Numbered from the stretch's first letter, positions 50,101 to 57,973 are shown. The stretch: 64,000 nt of DNA from Amycolatopsis mongoliensis (GCF_030285665.1 NZ_CP127295.1:7316001-7380000), one strand, 5' to 3'. The notes: a model not told the origin generated them from the letters alone. Numbers and translations are program-made.

Positions 50101-50283
50101 TCAGCGCGGCGGGAGGACGCAGAACTCGTTGCCCTCCGGGTCCGCGAGCACGATCCACGGGTCGTCCGGCGGGTCTTCGAGGACCTTCGCACCCAGCATC
50201 ACCAGCCGCTCGACCTCCGCGCGCTGGTCACCGGCCGCCGGGGTGATATCGAGGTGCAGCCGGTTCTTGACCGCCTTCTCCTC
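50101..50283 (-). pseudogene. 3' half of an interrupted VOC/glyoxalase gene
   Basis: Reading on the reverse strand from the 7-bp core gives EEKAVKNRLHLDITPAAGDQ and the end WIVLADPEGNEFCVLPPR, the C-terminal half of a small vicinal-oxygen-chelate protein. It lacks its N-terminus. The missing part is found 12.9 kb away on the same strand (63223-63400). Joined at GAGGAG, the two halves read VPEEKAVKNRLHLDI, the normal family sequence, with a total near 120 residues. The upstream part of this frame belongs to the inserted element. Confidence 0.92.
50277..50283. other. Left attachment junction core
   Basis: TCTCCTC shared with the right junction. The host side (TTCTTGACCGCCT) is VOC coding sequence; the element side (CGATAGAGGCTGCC) is not. 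The host arm and the element's right arm both have TCTTGAC a few bases before the core, so attB and attP share more than the core. Confidence 0.8.
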
Positions 50284-50378
50284 CGATAGAGGCTGCCAAC
50301 AAGTAATCAAAGGCAGTCGGCCCCCGGCGGTGCTGCGAACACCAGCCGAGGGCCTTGATCGGAACTGAGGTCCGACCC

Positions 50379-50879
50379 GTGAAGAAGACTACTGAGACCC
50401 GCTCGTGGTTGCGTGCTGCAGACGTGATTCCCTGCCCGACCTGGTGTGACGGGGTGCACTCGCCCGACGCGACGCCGGAGGACCGGAAGCACTTTTCGAG
50501 GTCGCTCGACTTCGAACCCCTCCTGGAAGAGTCGACCTTCCAGGAGCTCTCGACCGGCAAAGAGCTGGTGCCGGTTCACCTGCACGTCGGCATGGAGCAG
50601 GGCTTCCGCGAGGTTGGCCCACGGATCTCGATCTGGTCGGACTTCACGAGCCACAACATCGATCTGGACCTCACGGTGACCGAGGCCGAGCAGGTCGGCC
50701 GAATGCTGCTCAAGCTGGCGAGGCAGGCCCGGGGCGTCCGGTACCCGCGGCCCAGGTGGCAGCAGCGAGTGCTTCGGATCGTCAGCCCGCAGTGGCGGGC
50801 GAAGGCGCGCCGGGTCGCCGAACTCGGCCGGCTGGTCGACTTGGCCAAGCAGGCCGATCCCGTGGAAGACGGCCAGTGA
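50379..50879 (+). CDS. Unknown element protein, DUF6907-like
   Basis: A 166-residue protein, first gene inside the left end. GTG at 50379 has TGAGGT upstream. The N-terminal CPTWCDGVHSPDATPEDRKH fits the Cys-Trp-Cys...His signature of actinobacterial DUF6907-type proteins, with a beta-rich middle (VPVHLHVGMEQGF, ISIWSDFTSHNIDLDL) and a helical basic end. These proteins are frequent in actinobacterial plasmids and phages and have no known function. It overlaps the next frame by 4 nt. Confidence 0.55.
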   Translation: MKKTTETRSWLRAADVIPCPTWCDGVHSPDATPEDRKHFSRSLDFEPLLEESTFQELSTGKELVPVHLHVGMEQGFREVGPRISIWSDFTSHNIDLDLTVTEAEQVGRMLLKLARQARGVRYPRPRWQQRVLRIVSPQWRAKARRVAELGRLVDLAKQADPVEDGQ

Positions 50880-50932
50880 CCACCGGAATCGTGCTCGTAA
50901 CGCGGCCGGTGATCGACGCGACTCATGTGGGC

Positions 50933-51148
50933 ATGAGGACCCGTCGACTCGTGTGGATCACCGGCATCGCGTTCATCCTGCTGGCCGGCGTCACCGTGCT
51001 CAGCGCCGTCGGTGCGCTCGTGCCGGACATCCTCGGCGACCCGGCTGAGCGTGCCGCGTTCGGCATCGTCGCGCTCTTCGGCCTCGCTGGCGTCGTCGGC
51101 ACGCTCGTCGAGATCGTCCGCCTGCGTGAGGCCGCCGAGGACCGGTAG
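50933..51148 (+). CDS. Small two-helix membrane protein of the element
   Basis: A 71-residue protein from ATG (RTRRLVWITGIAFILLAGVT). Two transmembrane helices are visible (residues about 5-30 and 42-62), separated by a short acidic loop (ILGDPAERAA). The reading frame extends to a GTG at 50876 that overlaps the upstream stop, so a longer form starting there is possible. The topology would suit a holin-like or superinfection protein, but no lysin gene is present. The function is unknown. Confidence 0.5.
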   Translation: MRTRRLVWITGIAFILLAGVTVLSAVGALVPDILGDPAERAAFGIVALFGLAGVVGTLVEIVRLREAAEDR

Positions 51149-51159
51149 CCTGGTCACAC

Positions 51160-51220
51160 CTCTTCGCGGAGGGAGCGCCCCCGGACTGATCCCCGGGGGC
51201 CACGCGAAGAGCCTCCGCGA
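51160..51220 (+). repeat. Nested, mutually exclusive hairpins before the XRE gene
   Basis: CTCTTCGCG (51160-51168) pairs with CGCGAAGAG (51203-51211) and encloses GCCCCCGG/CCGGGGGC (51177-51184 with 51193-51200). TCGCGGAGG (51164-51172) can instead pair with CCTCCGCGA (51212-51220). The two outer pairings cannot form together. They lie just upstream of the XRE start, as in an attenuator or a leader-type switch. Confidence 0.6.
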
Positions 51221-51231
51221 ATGAGGGTCCG

Positions 51232-52224
51232 ATGGCTGAGTCCTTCGGCGACGCCTTGCTGCGCCTGCGCAAGGCGGCCGGTCTGTCCCAACGCGCGCTT
51301 GCGCCGCGCGTGCCCGTCGCCCAGTCCGCGTTGTCCCGCTACGAGGCTGGCCTGCAGCGCCCCGACGAGAGCATCGCCGCCCGGCTCGACGAACTGCTCG
51401 GCGGCGGAGGGCTCTTGCTCGAACTCCGGCCGAGGCTCGACGTTGGCCCGATCACCGCCGACGACCGCGACCGCATCGCCTACAGCGTGCGGTTCCCCGG
51501 CCGGATCGACGAGGCCGCGATCGGCGCCCTGGCCGACAGCCTCGCAGCACAGCGACGGCTCGACGACGTCCTCGGCCCCGACCCCCTGATTCCTGCGTCC
51601 CTCGCGCAGACGGAGATGGTGACTGGCCTCCTGAAGGAGGTGAACGGGCCGCTTCGGCAGCAGCTGGCGTCCGTCGCCAGCGAGCACGTCCAGTTCGCCG
51701 GCTGGCTGCACGCCGAGGCCCGCCATGACGCCCCAGCCGTCCGGCTGCTCGAGCAAGCTGAGGAGCTGGCCGACGAGGCGGAAGACGGCACGCTCGCCGC
51801 GCAGGCCCTGAACTTCCGTGGCTACCTCGCCCGACAGCAAGGCCGGCCGCGCGCGATGATCCGTGGGTTCCTCACCGCGTACAACACGCCCGGCGCGCAC
51901 ATCGCCCAGCGAATCGGCGACGCGATCCAGGCTGCGCAGGGTTACGCGAAGATCGACGAGCGGGACGCGGCGCTGCGGCTGCTCGACACCGCCGACGGCA
52001 TGATCGACGAGTCCAGCCGCGAGGAGCCGCCGCCGACGGCGTACTGGCTCACGCCGACCTTTCAGCGGCTGAACAGCGGCCTCGCACACCTGGCGCTGGG
52101 CGATAACGACGTCGCCGTCGACCACCTGCGCACCGGGCTCGACAACCTGCCGGACGACCAGCAGGGGGCGGAGTGGACGAACGAGTACCGCGACGGCCTG
52201 GAGCAGGCCAGGGCCGCGAGCTGA
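51232..52224 (+). CDS. XRE-family regulator with TPR-like sensor region
   Basis: A 330-residue protein. The N-terminal Cro/C1 HTH reads FGDALLRLRKAAGLSQRALA and VAQSALSRYEAGLQRPDESI. The remainder is alpha-helical with TPR-like repeats (AVRLLEQAEELADEAEDGTL, GLAHLALGDNDVAVDHLRTG). This layout occurs in Streptomyces regulators that sense peptides or cell state, and in mobile elements. GAGGGT lies 7 nt before the ATG. A tandem repeat and palindrome follow its stop codon, possible binding sites. It may control the left module. Confidence 0.8.
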   Translation: MAESFGDALLRLRKAAGLSQRALAPRVPVAQSALSRYEAGLQRPDESIAARLDELLGGGGLLLELRPRLDVGPITADDRDRIAYSVRFPGRIDEAAIGALADSLAAQRRLDDVLGPDPLIPASLAQTEMVTGLLKEVNGPLRQQLASVASEHVQFAGWLHAEARHDAPAVRLLEQAEELADEAEDGTLAAQALNFRGYLARQQGRPRAMIRGFLTAYNTPGAHIAQRIGDAIQAAQGYAKIDERDAALRLLDTADGMIDESSREEPPPTAYWLTPTFQRLNSGLAHLALGDNDVAVDHLRTGLDNLPDDQQGAEWTNEYRDGLEQARAAS

Positions 52225-52280
52225 TTCAGGGGTGATGCGCATACCGATTCAGGGGTGATGCGCATACCGATGCGCATCAC
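52223..52280. repeat. Tandem 23-bp repeat and ATGCGCAT palindrome
   Basis: Two identical 23-nt units (GATTCAGGGGTGATGCGCAT plus ACC) lie head to tail at 52223-52268. The second unit continues into a perfect inverted repeat, GTGATGCGCAT (52255-52265), ACCG, ATGCGCATCAC (52270-52280). ATGCGCAT occurs three times in 45 nt. It could be an operator array or an iteron-type sequence. Confidence 0.85.
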
Positions 52281-52312
52281 GCATCCCCTTCACCAGCGGT
52301 AATCGCCGGTCG

Positions 52313-52555
52313 ATGCTCGGCTTCATGGACGATCTACGGAACGTGTGGGCCATCCCCACCGTGGACAGCACCGGGAAGCCGGTGAAGCTGTTCGTCGGGG
52401 AGATCGAGCACCAAGGCCGGCTGGAGACCGGGGTCCGCATCGACGGCGGCCCCATCGTCATCGTCCCGCTCCCGGAGGTCGTCTCCCGCGTCCTCGCCGC
52501 GCTCCGCCAGACCGCTGAGGCGACGTGGCGGAAGAACCTCGAGGAAGACCGGTGA
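52313..52555 (+). CDS. Small unknown element protein
   Basis: An 80-residue protein from ATG at 52313 (an internal ATG at 52325 gives 76). Beta-strands dominate: NVWAIPTVDSTGKPVKLFVG and VRIDGGPIVIVPLPEVV, then a C-terminal helix. No family recognised. It overlaps the next gene by 4 nt (GTGA) and lies just after the repeat array. The three small genes here form one operon. Confidence 0.55.
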   Translation: MLGFMDDLRNVWAIPTVDSTGKPVKLFVGEIEHQGRLETGVRIDGGPIVIVPLPEVVSRVLAALRQTAEATWRKNLEEDR

Positions 52556-52848
52556 ACGCGCACGCTCCCCAGCTGCAGCGGGTTCCCGACTTCGACGACG
52601 TCGCGGGCAAGCTCGCCGCCGGCAAGTGGATGGCCTACCCCTACGAGACGTACGGCCAGCTGGACCGCGACGAGTGGAACGACCAGCTCGTGAAGCACCT
52701 CGAGCAGCGCGGAGTCCAGGCCGAAGTGATCGACGTCCGGAAGAAGAGCGTCGTGATCGTCGTCAACGCGGCCGCCCTGCCGACGCTGGACCAGGTGAAG
52801 GGGACCGTCGCCGCGATCGAGCACGTGCGCTCGCTCGGACGGCTCTGA
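52552..52848 (+). CDS. Small unknown element protein
   Basis: A 98-residue protein starting at GTG inside the previous stop. An acidic N-terminal half (RVPDFDDVAGKLAAGKWMAY, LDRDEWNDQLVKHLEQRGVQ) is followed by a VIDVRKKSVVIVVNAAALPT strand and a helix. The look is of a small alpha/beta protein. Its stop overlaps the following ATG by 1 nt (TGATG). The function is unknown. Confidence 0.5.
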   Translation: MNAHAPQLQRVPDFDDVAGKLAAGKWMAYPYETYGQLDRDEWNDQLVKHLEQRGVQAEVIDVRKKSVVIVVNAAALPTLDQVKGTVAAIEHVRSLGRL

Positions 52849-53006
52849 TGGCCATCACCGGGAAGGGCGCCGAGGGCATCGACCTGGCTGCGCGGGCGAT
52901 GGCCTGGGCGTATGCAGTCGACCGCCGACGAGCCGAGGCCGGGAGCCAGGATGCGGACGCCCCGGGCGACGCTGACGAGTTGGTGCCGGAACCCCGGGAC
53001 TCCTGA
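52848..53006 (+). CDS. 52-residue unknown element protein
   Basis: MAITGKGAEGIDLAARAMAW and an acidic tail (DAPGDADELVPEPRDS). Translation is coupled to the previous gene by TGATG. It is the last gene of the rightward left-hand module. Too short for a family call; coding is supported by the overlap only. Confidence 0.4.
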   Translation: MAITGKGAEGIDLAARAMAWAYAVDRRRAEAGSQDADAPGDADELVPEPRDS

Positions 53007-53091
53007 TCAGCCCGGCCGCCGCGCTTTCCCCCGACGAGTGCGGCGGCTGGGTGTCCACTCCGCCCCGTCGCACGCGTCTCCTTCCGGCAAC

Positions 53092-53271
53092 TCAGCAGGG
53101 ACTGCCCAGCGCGGCGGCCGGACCACCACCCCGGTCGGTCTGGGGCTCGCGCATCGACGCCAGCACCGGCCTCAGCCTGGCTCGCTGCTGCTCGGTGAGC
53201 GGCGGCGCCGCGGCGACCAGGCGCTGGATGAACTGGGCCCGAGACTCCCCGGGCTGACGCTTGATCGACAT
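53092..53271 (-). CDS. 59-residue unknown element protein
   Basis: The reverse-strand frame starts MSIKRQPGESRAQFIQRLVA and continues AAPPLTEQQRARLRPVLASM. The segment APPLTxEQRARLRxxL is a common signature of tiny actinobacterial phage and plasmid proteins of unknown role. It is the last leftward gene of the element, after the tape measure region. It lies end to end with the rightward module. Confidence 0.5.
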   Translation of the reverse strand: MSIKRQPGESRAQFIQRLVAAAPPLTEQQRARLRPVLASMREPQTDRGGGPAAALGSPC

Positions 53272-53280
53272 CCGCCGACC

Positions 53281-53376
53281 CTAGAGATCTTGGCCTGTGA
53301 GCAGCCTGAGTTCCCGGCCGATGCGTCTGCCCTCCTTCCCCTCGGGGCGGGCGCGCCGGCCGGGTTCCAAGCCCAT
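53281..53376 (-). CDS. Possible 31-residue peptide or tail-gene remnant
   Basis: The ATG overlaps the tape measure stop (TGATG), giving MGLEPGRRARPEGKEGRRIG and 11 more residues. In complete siphovirus tail modules the next gene is the distal tail protein, which often begins in such an overlap. This short frame may be what is left after deletion of the distal tail genes. Evidence is weak. Confidence 0.3.
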   Translation of the reverse strand: MGLEPGRRARPEGKEGRRIGRELRLLTGQDL

Positions 53377-55889
53377 CAGCCCCCAGCCCGGGCCATCCAG
53401 TCCAGCTCGTACGCGATGTCCGCGGGGGACGCGTTGGCCGGCGGGTTGAACGTCCCGATGTTGACCACCGCCCGGCCTCCGCCGGAGACCGCGACGCCGT
53501 CGCCGCGGCCCATCGCGGCGTTCGCCTGGTCGAGGATTGCCTGCGAGCGGCTTGAGCCGCGGTCGAGCGGGATGAACGCCTCGGGCACGCGCATGTTGTC
53601 GCCGATCACGCGCCACGTATTCGGCGGCACGACGGTCGCCAGCGCGCCGGACATCGGCGACAGGCGACGGATACCGCCCAGCGCGTTGCCGAGGACTCCG
53701 CCAGCTGCCATCGGCTTGACCACGCCACCTTCCGCCCGTGCGATGGCAGGCCCGGTGAGGCTGGAGCCGCGGCCGGACGTGCCGTAGAAGGTGTTCACGG
53801 CGATGGTGATCTCGCGGTTCCGCAGCTCGTTGATCCGGTCCCGCAGAGCCGCAACCTTCGCCTCCTCGGCCGCGGCGTTCGAGGTGAGGACGATGTCCTT
53901 CCCGTTCGGGAGGTGGACGACGGCCTGGCCGAGGTTGTTGACGTTGACCTTGAGCCCGGACGCGGTGAGGTCCGCGACGGACATCTTGGCGATGCTCTGC
54001 TGCAGGCTGGCCGGCAGCGGCCCGGACCACGAGTTCGCGAGGTTGATCGTCTCGCGGTTCTGGGCCTTGAGGGCGTCGGACACCTTGCCCGACTCGTCGC
54101 GGGCCTGCGAGTTCGCGTACGCAGCCTGGTACGCGGCTTGCTCCTGCGCGGCGAATGCCTGCTCCACGCCGAGCAGCGACCGGGCCTTGTCGTCCTCGGT
54201 GGCCTTGCCGTCCTTGGACACCTTGGCGTAGTCGGCCAGGGCCTGCTTAGAGTTGAGCACCGCGCCGCGGTAGCCAAGCTGGGCGTTCTGCTGCGAGTAG
54301 ATCGCCTGCGTCAGCGCGTTGACGGCCTCGCGGGACTTGTTCTGCGCCTCCGTCGACTGGTTCGTCGCCGACGCCTCGGCCGCGGTCGCGTCGGTGCTCT
54401 CGCGGAATGCGACGCCCTTCGCGGCGATCGCGGCCTTGAGCGCGCCGACGGTGGTCGCCGCGTCGGGGTTCGCCTTGGCGTAGGCGTCGAGCTGCCGGTT
54501 GACGGCGTCGAGGGCGTCCTGCTCGCCCATGACGGCGGAGGTGACCTGAGGGAGCGCGACGCCGTACTGCTTCGCGAAGTCCAAAAGGGACTTGCTGTTG
54601 CCGTTGATGTTCTTCTGAGCCAAGTCCTGCGCGACGGATGCGCGGACGCTGTCGTCGATTGCGCCCTTGGACGCGCGTAGGGCCTCGGTGTAGCTCCGCT
54701 GGGAGGCGTCAAGGGTGGCCGCTGCCTTCGCGGCACGCTCGGCGTCCTGGCCCATGAGCAGCAGGGCCACGCCGAGCCCGGCCGTAGCGAGCGTGGCCGG
54801 ACTCAAGGCACCGGACGCGAGGCCGGACATGGTCGTTTTGAACTTGCCGCCGACGCCGTCGGCCGCCTTGATCTTGTCGCCGAGCCCCTTGAAGCTGGCG
54901 CCGGCGTCCACGCCGAACCTGCTCAGGATCATCCCGGCAGCGCCGATCCCGCCGACGAACTGCGTCACCTGGGGCGGGAGCGCTGACACCGCGGTGAGCA
55001 CGCCGTGCAGCACGGTCGCCAGGCCAGAGCCGGCCGACGAGAAGCCTTGCAGCACGCCGAGTGCGCCGGAGCCCTGCGAGGTGAGGTCGACGAGGCCGCC
55101 GGTGACCTCGTCGACGATCACGGACAACGACCGGAGGGGGCCGGCCGAGCCGCTGGCCAGGTTGGCGAAGAGCGACCCGAGTCGGGCTTCGACGGTGCGG
55201 ACGATGCCGCCGAGGATGTTGAGCCCGTCGCCCGCGCCTTGAGCGCCCCGTGAGGCGTTCGAGGAGAACTCGCTGATGCCCTGCCCTGCTTGGGCGGCGA
55301 ACGACCGTAGGCCCTGAAACACCGGGCCAGCGGCGCGTACGGCGGTGAGAACGCCCGGCATGGCGTTCTCACCGAGGTCGGTCGCCGCGCCCGTCAGCTG
55401 CCGGATCTGGGGCGCGGAGGCCTGGACGGCGGCCGTGACCATCGGGCGGAGCCGCACCCACGCGGCGCCCACGTCATCGATGGCGCCTACGACGTCGTCC
55501 TGCAGCGGCTCGGACATCGTCGCGGCGTCGCTCTTGAACTGCGACGAGAGCACGCTCATCCGGGCCTGTACAGCGTCCGACTTCGCGACGGTGGCGACGC
55601 CGAACGCGACGAACCCGGCCGTCATCAGAGCGACGCTCCCGGCGACCGCGGCCGCCCCAACGGCAGCAGCGGCAGGGAGCCCCGCGGTGAGGCCGGCGAA
55701 CTTCATCCCGTTGAAGTTCTTCTCGGCCTTGCCCGCAGCGTCCTTTGTGGACCGGTCAACCTTTTGCCCGGACTTCTCGGCCTCCTTGCCGATGTCTTCG
55801 AGGTCCTGCTTTGCGGCGACCTTGGTGCGATCCCAGTCGCGCTTCTCCATCTTGAGGTAGGCGACGAGTTCGCCGATGTTCAAGGCCAA
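53376..55889 (-). CDS. Phage tail tape measure protein
   Basis: An 837-residue tape measure protein, which sets tail length in siphophages by its own length. The N-terminus is a coiled coil (LVAYLKMEKRDWDRTKVAAK), followed by hydrophobic segments (AGLPAAAAVGAAAVAGSVAL and VALMTAGFVAFGVATVA) and long helical stretches. The C-terminus has the typical RAEGGVVKPMAAGGVLGNAL and VIGDNMRVPEAFIPLDRGSS. The start is TTG with AGGAGG 6-10 nt upstream. The frameshift stop of the chaperone lies in that RBS region, the standard phage order. A length of 837 would mean a tail of roughly 125 nm by the usual 0.15 nm per residue. Confidence 0.9.
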   Translation of the reverse strand: MALNIGELVAYLKMEKRDWDRTKVAAKQDLEDIGKEAEKSGQKVDRSTKDAAGKAEKNFNGMKFAGLTAGLPAAAAVGAAAVAGSVALMTAGFVAFGVATVAKSDAVQARMSVLSSQFKSDAATMSEPLQDDVVGAIDDVGAAWVRLRPMVTAAVQASAPQIRQLTGAATDLGENAMPGVLTAVRAAGPVFQGLRSFAAQAGQGISEFSSNASRGAQGAGDGLNILGGIVRTVEARLGSLFANLASGSAGPLRSLSVIVDEVTGGLVDLTSQGSGALGVLQGFSSAGSGLATVLHGVLTAVSALPPQVTQFVGGIGAAGMILSRFGVDAGASFKGLGDKIKAADGVGGKFKTTMSGLASGALSPATLATAGLGVALLLMGQDAERAAKAAATLDASQRSYTEALRASKGAIDDSVRASVAQDLAQKNINGNSKSLLDFAKQYGVALPQVTSAVMGEQDALDAVNRQLDAYAKANPDAATTVGALKAAIAAKGVAFRESTDATAAEASATNQSTEAQNKSREAVNALTQAIYSQQNAQLGYRGAVLNSKQALADYAKVSKDGKATEDDKARSLLGVEQAFAAQEQAAYQAAYANSQARDESGKVSDALKAQNRETINLANSWSGPLPASLQQSIAKMSVADLTASGLKVNVNNLGQAVVHLPNGKDIVLTSNAAAEEAKVAALRDRINELRNREITIAVNTFYGTSGRGSSLTGPAIARAEGGVVKPMAAGGVLGNALGGIRRLSPMSGALATVVPPNTWRVIGDNMRVPEAFIPLDRGSSRSQAILDQANAAMGRGDGVAVSGGGRAVVNIGTFNPPANASPADIAYELDWMARAGG

Positions 55890-55894
55890 CGGAG

Positions 55895-56233
55895 CTACCT
55901 CCTCGGTGGGTCAGGCGGTGGGGGTGGCGGGAAGAAGTGGCGCCGCACGCGGGTATCAGCGCCGAACAGGCCGGATATTCGTGTGCTGAGCCAGTGCCAG
56001 GACCGCGCGTGCATCAGGGCGCGGTCGCCGACGTCGATACCGAACGTCTCGTGCAGGTCGCACTCGACGAAGAGCCACTGGTCGAGCAGCTCCGGCCAGG
56101 TGGGGCCTACCGAGCCGGTCCGGGCTTCTTCCGGGACGTCGTACCAGCGGTGGAGCCCCGACGCTGGGTCGTAGTCGCCCCGGCCCGTGATGCGCCCGTG
56201 GCGCGTCGCTTCGGGCTCGGGGCCGGGGCTTCC
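55895..56233 (-). CDS. Frameshift extension of the tail assembly chaperone (gpGT-like)
   Basis: In the -1 frame the reverse strand is open from the slip site to a TAG at 55897-55895. It encodes WYDVPEEARTGSVGPTWPEL and LLDQWLFVECDLHETFGIDV, then ARSWHWLSTRISGLFGAD. This matches the second domain of siphophage tail chaperones, and it has no start codon of its own. Fusion after residue 115 of the upstream frame gives a 227-residue protein. The extension ends 6 nt before the tape measure start. This is the phage lambda G/GT arrangement. Confidence 0.82.
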   Translation of the reverse strand, partial: GSPGPEPEATRHGRITGRGDYDPASGLHRWYDVPEEARTGSVGPTWPELLDQWLFVECDLHETFGIDVGDRALMHARSWHWLSTRISGLFGADTRVRRHFFPPPPPPDPPRR

Positions 56234-56577
56234 CCCGACAGGCTCCCGGCCGTCATCGCGTGGTCGGCGACCTCTTCGCCGAGGGTGAAGAACAGCAGCG
56301 CGTACCGCGTGATCCGCTGGATCTTGACCCAGGACACGCCACCGGCCACGAGTTCGTCGAGGCCGTCGCCGAGCACGAGCTGGGGGAGATCACGGCTCTC
56401 GCTGGCGAGGGCTTTCGCTGCCTCCTCGGTGATCTCGACGTTCTCGCTGAGCTGGTAGATGCTCATCAGCTTGAGGCCGGTGAGGGCGTCGGGCGAGGGG
56501 ATCCGGTAGGTCGTGCCGTCGACGGGGACGTACAGCGCGTCGTCGGCGAGGTAGGCCGACAGGTCTTTGACCGTCAC
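56107..56577 (-). CDS. Tail assembly chaperone, short form (gpG-like, DUF7426)
   Basis: A 156-residue protein. GTG at 56577 is preceded by AAGGAG. The start VKDLSAYLADDALYVPVDGT and TYRIPSPDALTGLKLMSIYQ fits the actinophage tail assembly chaperone family (DUF7426-like). The tail end of the zero frame (RRATGASRAGATTTQRRGST) is low-complexity, as expected where two frames overlap. It lies directly upstream of the tape measure gene and should coat that protein before tail polymerisation. A longer frameshifted form is listed separately. Confidence 0.82.
   Translation of the reverse strand: MTVKDLSAYLADDALYVPVDGTTYRIPSPDALTGLKLMSIYQLSENVEITEEAAKALASESRDLPQLVLGDGLDELVAGGVSWVKIQRITRYALLFFTLGEEVADHAMTAGSLSGEAPAPSPKRRATGASRAGATTTQRRGSTAGTTSRKKPGPAR
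56230..56236 (-). promoter_or_regulatory. Putative -1 frameshift site in the tail chaperone
   Basis: The heptamer GGGGGAA on the reverse strand is in zero frame as TCG GGG GAA. A glycyl-tRNA on GGG can slip one base back within the G run and read on as GGA AGC CCC. It is the best G/A slip candidate within the overlap of the two frames. It is not a perfect X-XXY-YYZ heptamer. Confidence 0.55.
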
Positions 56578-56591
56578 GTGCAGAACTCCTT

Positions 56592-57539
56592 TCAGTACTG
56601 GGGGTTTCGGCCACCGGCGTCGCCGTTGGCCTGGTCGGTGGGTGCCTGCGGGCGCTGGGCGGCGCGGAGCATCTGGTCGTTGATCGCGCGGCGCAGGATG
56701 GTCGGCCGGGAAGCGGCGGCAGTGACGGCCGCATTGAGGCCGCGACCGAAGCTCGCGTTCGGTCGCTCGTCGTCTTCCAGCGACACGCCCGCGGCGATCC
56801 GGGATCGAGCCTGCTGTGCCGCGACCGCGGCCGCCAGCGCACCGCCGCGGTGACCCTGACCGGACGCCTCAGCGCGGGCGTGCGACAACAGGGGCTCCAG
56901 GCCGGCCTGGTGGACATCCGCTTCGCGGGCGGCGAGCCGCGCGTTGGCCGCGTCCTCGCCGGTGACCTCCGCGAGTCGGTCGTCCACGGTGTCGAGGACC
57001 GCGCGCGCGTCGTCCGGGTGCAGCCCCTGCGCACGGAGGACTGTCGGCAGCTCTTCGGCGAGGGCGTGCAGCGTCTCGGGATCGTCGGCCTCGTCGATCA
57101 CCTGCTGCTGCGGCATGCCGGCGTTGAGCAGCGTCTGCACGCGCGACCACGCGGCCTGACGAGCGAGCATGCCCTGAACGCCGGGCGTGGGTTCGGGGAG
57201 GGCGTTGGCGGATCGCTGCTGCAGTGCGCCGTACGCCGAGCCGGTCTCGTCGTCGAGCGCGGCCACGGCCTGACTGCTGCGCCTCTGGATCTGCTCGACC
57301 TGCGCGGATTTGCGGGCCGCCTTGCCCTCGTCGGTGAGGTGCGTATCGGCGTTGGTGGCGTTGTGGATGTCCGCGAGCGCCTGTCGGTGCTCGGTGAGGA
57401 TGTCCTGCAGGCGGGCCGGTGCCTGGCGCAGGGTTTCGAGGTGCTGGTCGGTCGGGGCGGACTGGACCGGCGTGTACGGCTGGATCGCCGAGAGCCGGCG
57501 ACCCCACGAGCGGCCCCACGGGCCGCGGGGACTGGTCAT
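56592..57539 (-). CDS. Unknown coiled-coil element protein
   Basis: A 315-residue, almost wholly helical protein. ATG at 57539 has AGGAGG upstream. Long charged helices (LQDILTEHRQALADIHNATN, KSAQVEQIQRRSSQAVAALD, ARAVLDTVDDRLAEVTGEDA) suggest coiled coils. The N-terminus is basic and Trp-containing (PRGPWGRSWGRRLSA). It lies where a complete phage would have the major tail or head-tail connector genes, but it does not look like a beta-sandwich tail protein. A scaffold-like or host-interference role is possible; no family recognised. Confidence 0.6.
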   Translation of the reverse strand: MTSPRGPWGRSWGRRLSAIQPYTPVQSAPTDQHLETLRQAPARLQDILTEHRQALADIHNATNADTHLTDEGKAARKSAQVEQIQRRSSQAVAALDDETGSAYGALQQRSANALPEPTPGVQGMLARQAAWSRVQTLLNAGMPQQQVIDEADDPETLHALAEELPTVLRAQGLHPDDARAVLDTVDDRLAEVTGEDAANARLAAREADVHQAGLEPLLSHARAEASGQGHRGGALAAAVAAQQARSRIAAGVSLEDDERPNASFGRGLNAAVTAAASRPTILRRAINDQMLRAAQRPQAPTDQANGDAGGRNPQY

Positions 57540-57973
57540 GCTGATGCCTCCTGGGTGAGCGCCGCGATGGCCTCGGCGAGGTGCCGGGCGCACGCGCGGT
57601 AGACGGGCTGGGTAACCGGGATGCCGGACTGCAGCGGGAACGTGGCGACCGGCCCGAAGTAGCCGGGATCGTCGAACCCGCAGGCGATGCACCGCGGGCA
57701 GTTCCCCGTGGGGGTCGGCGTGCCGACGCTGCGCATGGCGGCCGCGTAGTGGGTGAGGCAGAGGACGGGCGGCTCGCTGGCCGGGAGGCTGGCGGCGGCC
57801 ATGTCGGGCGGGGTGAGGCTGACCCGGTGGAGCACGCGACGGTCCGTGCGCCCGCACACCAGGCACGCGGCCGCCGGGACGTTGTGCGTCGGGTCGGCCG
57901 CGTCCAGGGCCCGGCCGCCGACGATCTCGTGCGATCTGGCGTGCGGGTCGGCCGAGGCGAGCGAGCCGGTCAT
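57536..57973 (-). CDS. Cysteine-rich zinc-ribbon-like element protein
   Basis: A 145-residue protein. CLVCGRTDRRVLHRVSL, then CLTHYAAAMRSVGTPT and CPRCIACGFDDPGYFG make paired CxxC motifs, probably one or two zinc ribbons. The C-terminal YRACARHLAEAIAALTQEA carries another Cys. ATG at 57973 overlaps the upstream stop by 4 nt; its own stop overlaps the next start. Could bind DNA or a protein partner. Not a known family to me. Confidence 0.6.
   Translation of the reverse strand: MTGSLASADPHARSHEIVGGRALDAADPTHNVPAAACLVCGRTDRRVLHRVSLTPPDMAAASLPASEPPVLCLTHYAAAMRSVGTPTPTGNCPRCIACGFDDPGYFGPVATFPLQSGIPVTQPVYRACARHLAEAIAALTQEASA

Noticed and set aside
50284..50310. Extension of the VOC C-terminal fragment into the element giving a 69-codon frame
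   Set aside because: The first residues are element sequence with a TTG start and no Shine-Dalgarno. The fragment lacks the N-terminal half of the fold, so it is a pseudogene.
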